Below are positions 6,231 through 7,442 of a DNA stretch of 7,442 nt, piece after piece. Where the stretch lies: the NCBI GenBank assembly GCA_025060055.1, contig JANXCK010000202.1, positions 1 to 7,442 on the forward strand, given 5' to 3'. The translations under genes and the position numbers were made by a program. Origin of the DNA: Fimbriimonadales bacterium. GTDB lineage: Bacteria > Armatimonadota > Fimbriimonadia > Fimbriimonadales > GBS-DC. The notes under the pieces were generated by a model that saw only the letters and a program-made list of their open reading frames with translations, was not told where the DNA came from and made no database searches. Numbering within the stretch: the stretch's first letter is position 1; the number at the start of each line of letters is the position of its first letter.

Positions 6231-7424
6231 TTACTCGCTCGCACTCATCGGAAAGCGCAGCAGCGCGCTGACACCCTGGATTGCCGCCCGCGCCTCGCCA
6301 TGCACAGTCTCCACCTGAGCGCCCTGCTCCAACGCTCGCTCCAGCACTGTATCGACAACATCGGGCACCTGCCACACGGCGACTGTGCCTTCGGGTGCGT
6401 CGTCGGGGCTAAGTCCCACCGTCCCAGAGGGGTAGAACACCATTCCCGCCTGCGTGAACTCGGTATCGTAGAGCAGCACGCGCACATTCGCCCACTGCAG
6501 GGCGCGCAGCACGGCAGGCAGCCCGATTGCCTTCATCGCGGGCGTGGTCTCGTGCAGTTCCTGCAGCAGTTGTGCCTCCTGCTCCCGATCCAGTTCCTGC
6601 AGGCGATCCAGCACGCGCTCATAAAGCTGATTGATGGGCATCTTGTCGTGGGCTTGGATTCTGCCTGCGTAGGTGCGACGCACATAGTCGTGCAGATAGC
6701 TGGGGAAGGCGCTGGCTAACTCGTCGGGGGCGGCGATGATAAGGCGGTCGAACGGGTGAGTGCGGCGCAGTTCGTGCAGCGTCTCGGCGATTTTGCGCAG
6801 GTGCTGCTGCTGCTCGTGTAGCTTCAGCATCTGCACGTTGCGCTCGCCCATCCCGTGCTGCGCCGTGATTCCGCTCGGCGTGCGCACGCCATGCATGCCT
6901 GGCGGCAGCATTTCGCGGTCCCTGATAAAGCTGAACGCATCCAACGGCTGAATGCCGCGCGTGTCGATTTGGTAGAAGTAGGCGTCGCGATGGTCGAACA
7001 GGGCTATCAGATTCACGCCGAAATCTGCCTCCACGGCGAACAGGCGGCGCACATACGGCGTCTGGTCTACGACCAGAGTCGTGCGCTCCACATAGGGCAG
7101 CAGCGCGGTTTGGAACAGCCCTTCGCCAGAGCAGGCAAACGCCGCCAGTCCCCGCACGGGTAGCGAGTTCACGCCCAGCAGGTTCGACGGCTCCTCCACG
7201 AAGTCTTCCAGTTTGCGGAAGTCTTCGCGAATCGACGCGCGTGCCTCCGCCGAGATAGGCTGGTCGTCCAGCCAGTGGCTGAGCTGGTTGATTAGCGTTT
7301 TGAGCCGAATGCGGTATTTAGGCGGGCGCGTGGCACGCTCTTCGGGCGGTATGCTCAAATACAGCGTCGTCGTCAGATACTTCTCCGACTTGAAGTTTTT
7401 CAGCGTTTCCAGCAGGTTCCGCAT
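6231..7424 (-). CDS. Bacterial eRF1-like (baeRF/VLRF1-type) protein without a GGQ motif
   Basis: A 397-aa soluble protein that I assign to the bacterial archaeo-eukaryotic release-factor-like group. Three parts can be seen. An N-terminal region (1-130) opens with KYLTTTLYLSIPPEE, a common start of this group. A central alpha/beta domain (about 135-255) includes VNLIALFDHRDAYFYQID, a charged loop HGMGERNVQ (190-198) and then FDRLIIAAPDELASAFPSYL (225-244). A C-terminal L7Ae/eL30-like domain (about 300-397) includes ALQWANVRVLLYD and VVDTVLERALEQGAQVETVH. In eRF1 and Vms1/VLRF1 the middle domain carries a GGQ or related loop that acts at the ribosomal peptidyl-transferase centre. No GGQ occurs here; the loop at 188-198 sits where it might be expected, keeping only Gly191, Gly193 and Gln198. 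A role in ribosome rescue is therefore open. The ATG is supported by GGAGG at 7435-7431. The GT-C gene follows after 9 bp. Confidence 0.75.
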   Translation of the reverse strand: MRNLLETLKNFKSEKYLTTTLYLSIPPEERATRPPKYRIRLKTLINQLSHWLDDQPISAEARASIREDFRKLEDFVEEPSNLLGVNSLPVRGLAAFACSGEGLFQTALLPYVERTTLVVDQTPYVRRLFAVEADFGVNLIALFDHRDAYFYQIDTRGIQPLDAFSFIRDREMLPPGMHGVRTPSGITAQHGMGERNVQMLKLHEQQQHLRKIAETLHELRRTHPFDRLIIAAPDELASAFPSYLHDYVRRTYAGRIQAHDKMPINQLYERVLDRLQELDREQEAQLLQELHETTPAMKAIGLPAVLRALQWANVRVLLYDTEFTQAGMVFYPSGTVGLSPDDAPEGTVAVWQVPDVVDTVLERALEQGAQVETVHGEARAAIQGVSALLRFPMSASE

Positions 7425-7442
7425 CGTTGTCCTCCGTTGCGT

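Noticed and set aside
5434..6375. A 313-codon minus-strand frame within the GT-C gene region
   Set aside because: It is a shadow of the GT-C gene and the end of the eRF1-like gene in another frame, with an Ala/Arg/Gly-rich product and no ribosome site.

Overview
The window comes from a GC-rich bacterium. The non-artefact part holds one tRNA gene, one broken gene next to a palindromic repeat, and five intact genes. The five intact genes all lie on the minus strand, are tightly packed, and fill positions 924-7424. The gene mix (a GH127 beta-L-arabinofuranosidase, a translin/TRAX-family protein, a GT-C membrane protein and a bacterial eRF1-like protein) and the A/T-rich '-10' boxes placed directly before genes would fit a free-living, possibly thermophilic, lineage such as Armatimonadota. 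That placement is a guess from general resemblance; nothing here proves it.

Left edge (1 to about 363). This part does not look biological. It starts with 42 C, and positions 188-350 hold only G and T. I read it as a sequencing or assembly artefact at a contig end. Positions 364-484 look like real DNA without a convincing gene. Positions 485-595 form an imperfect palindrome of about 111 bp, of a REP/MITE-like type. It abuts the last ~60 codons of a DNA methyltransferase gene whose upstream part is missing. Next come a TATAAT box and a complete tRNA-Arg(TCT) gene at 835-910.

Main block (minus strand, listed in the direction of transcription). An eRF1-like protein of the bacterial baeRF type (7424-6231) is followed after 9 bp by a multi-spanning GT-C-type membrane protein (6221-4689). 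After an 80-bp gap with a promoter box come a translin-family protein (4608-3952), an alpha/beta hydrolase with a Ser-Asp-His triad (3947-2796) and a GH127 enzyme (2780-924). These last three are separated by only 4 and 15 bp and are probably one operon. The GH127 gene ends 13 bp from the tRNA 3' end and converges on it.

Regulation. The 8-mer GGTATAAT occurs at three places: before the tRNA, directly before the translin gene and before the hydrolase gene. At the translin gene its spacing predicts that transcription starts on the A of the ATG, which would give a leaderless mRNA. The hydrolase and the eRF1-like gene instead have clear Shine-Dalgarno sequences.

I did not find a convincing undescribed defence or mobile system. 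The best leads are the leaderless TRAX-like gene, the GGQ-less eRF1-like protein and the recurring promoter box.
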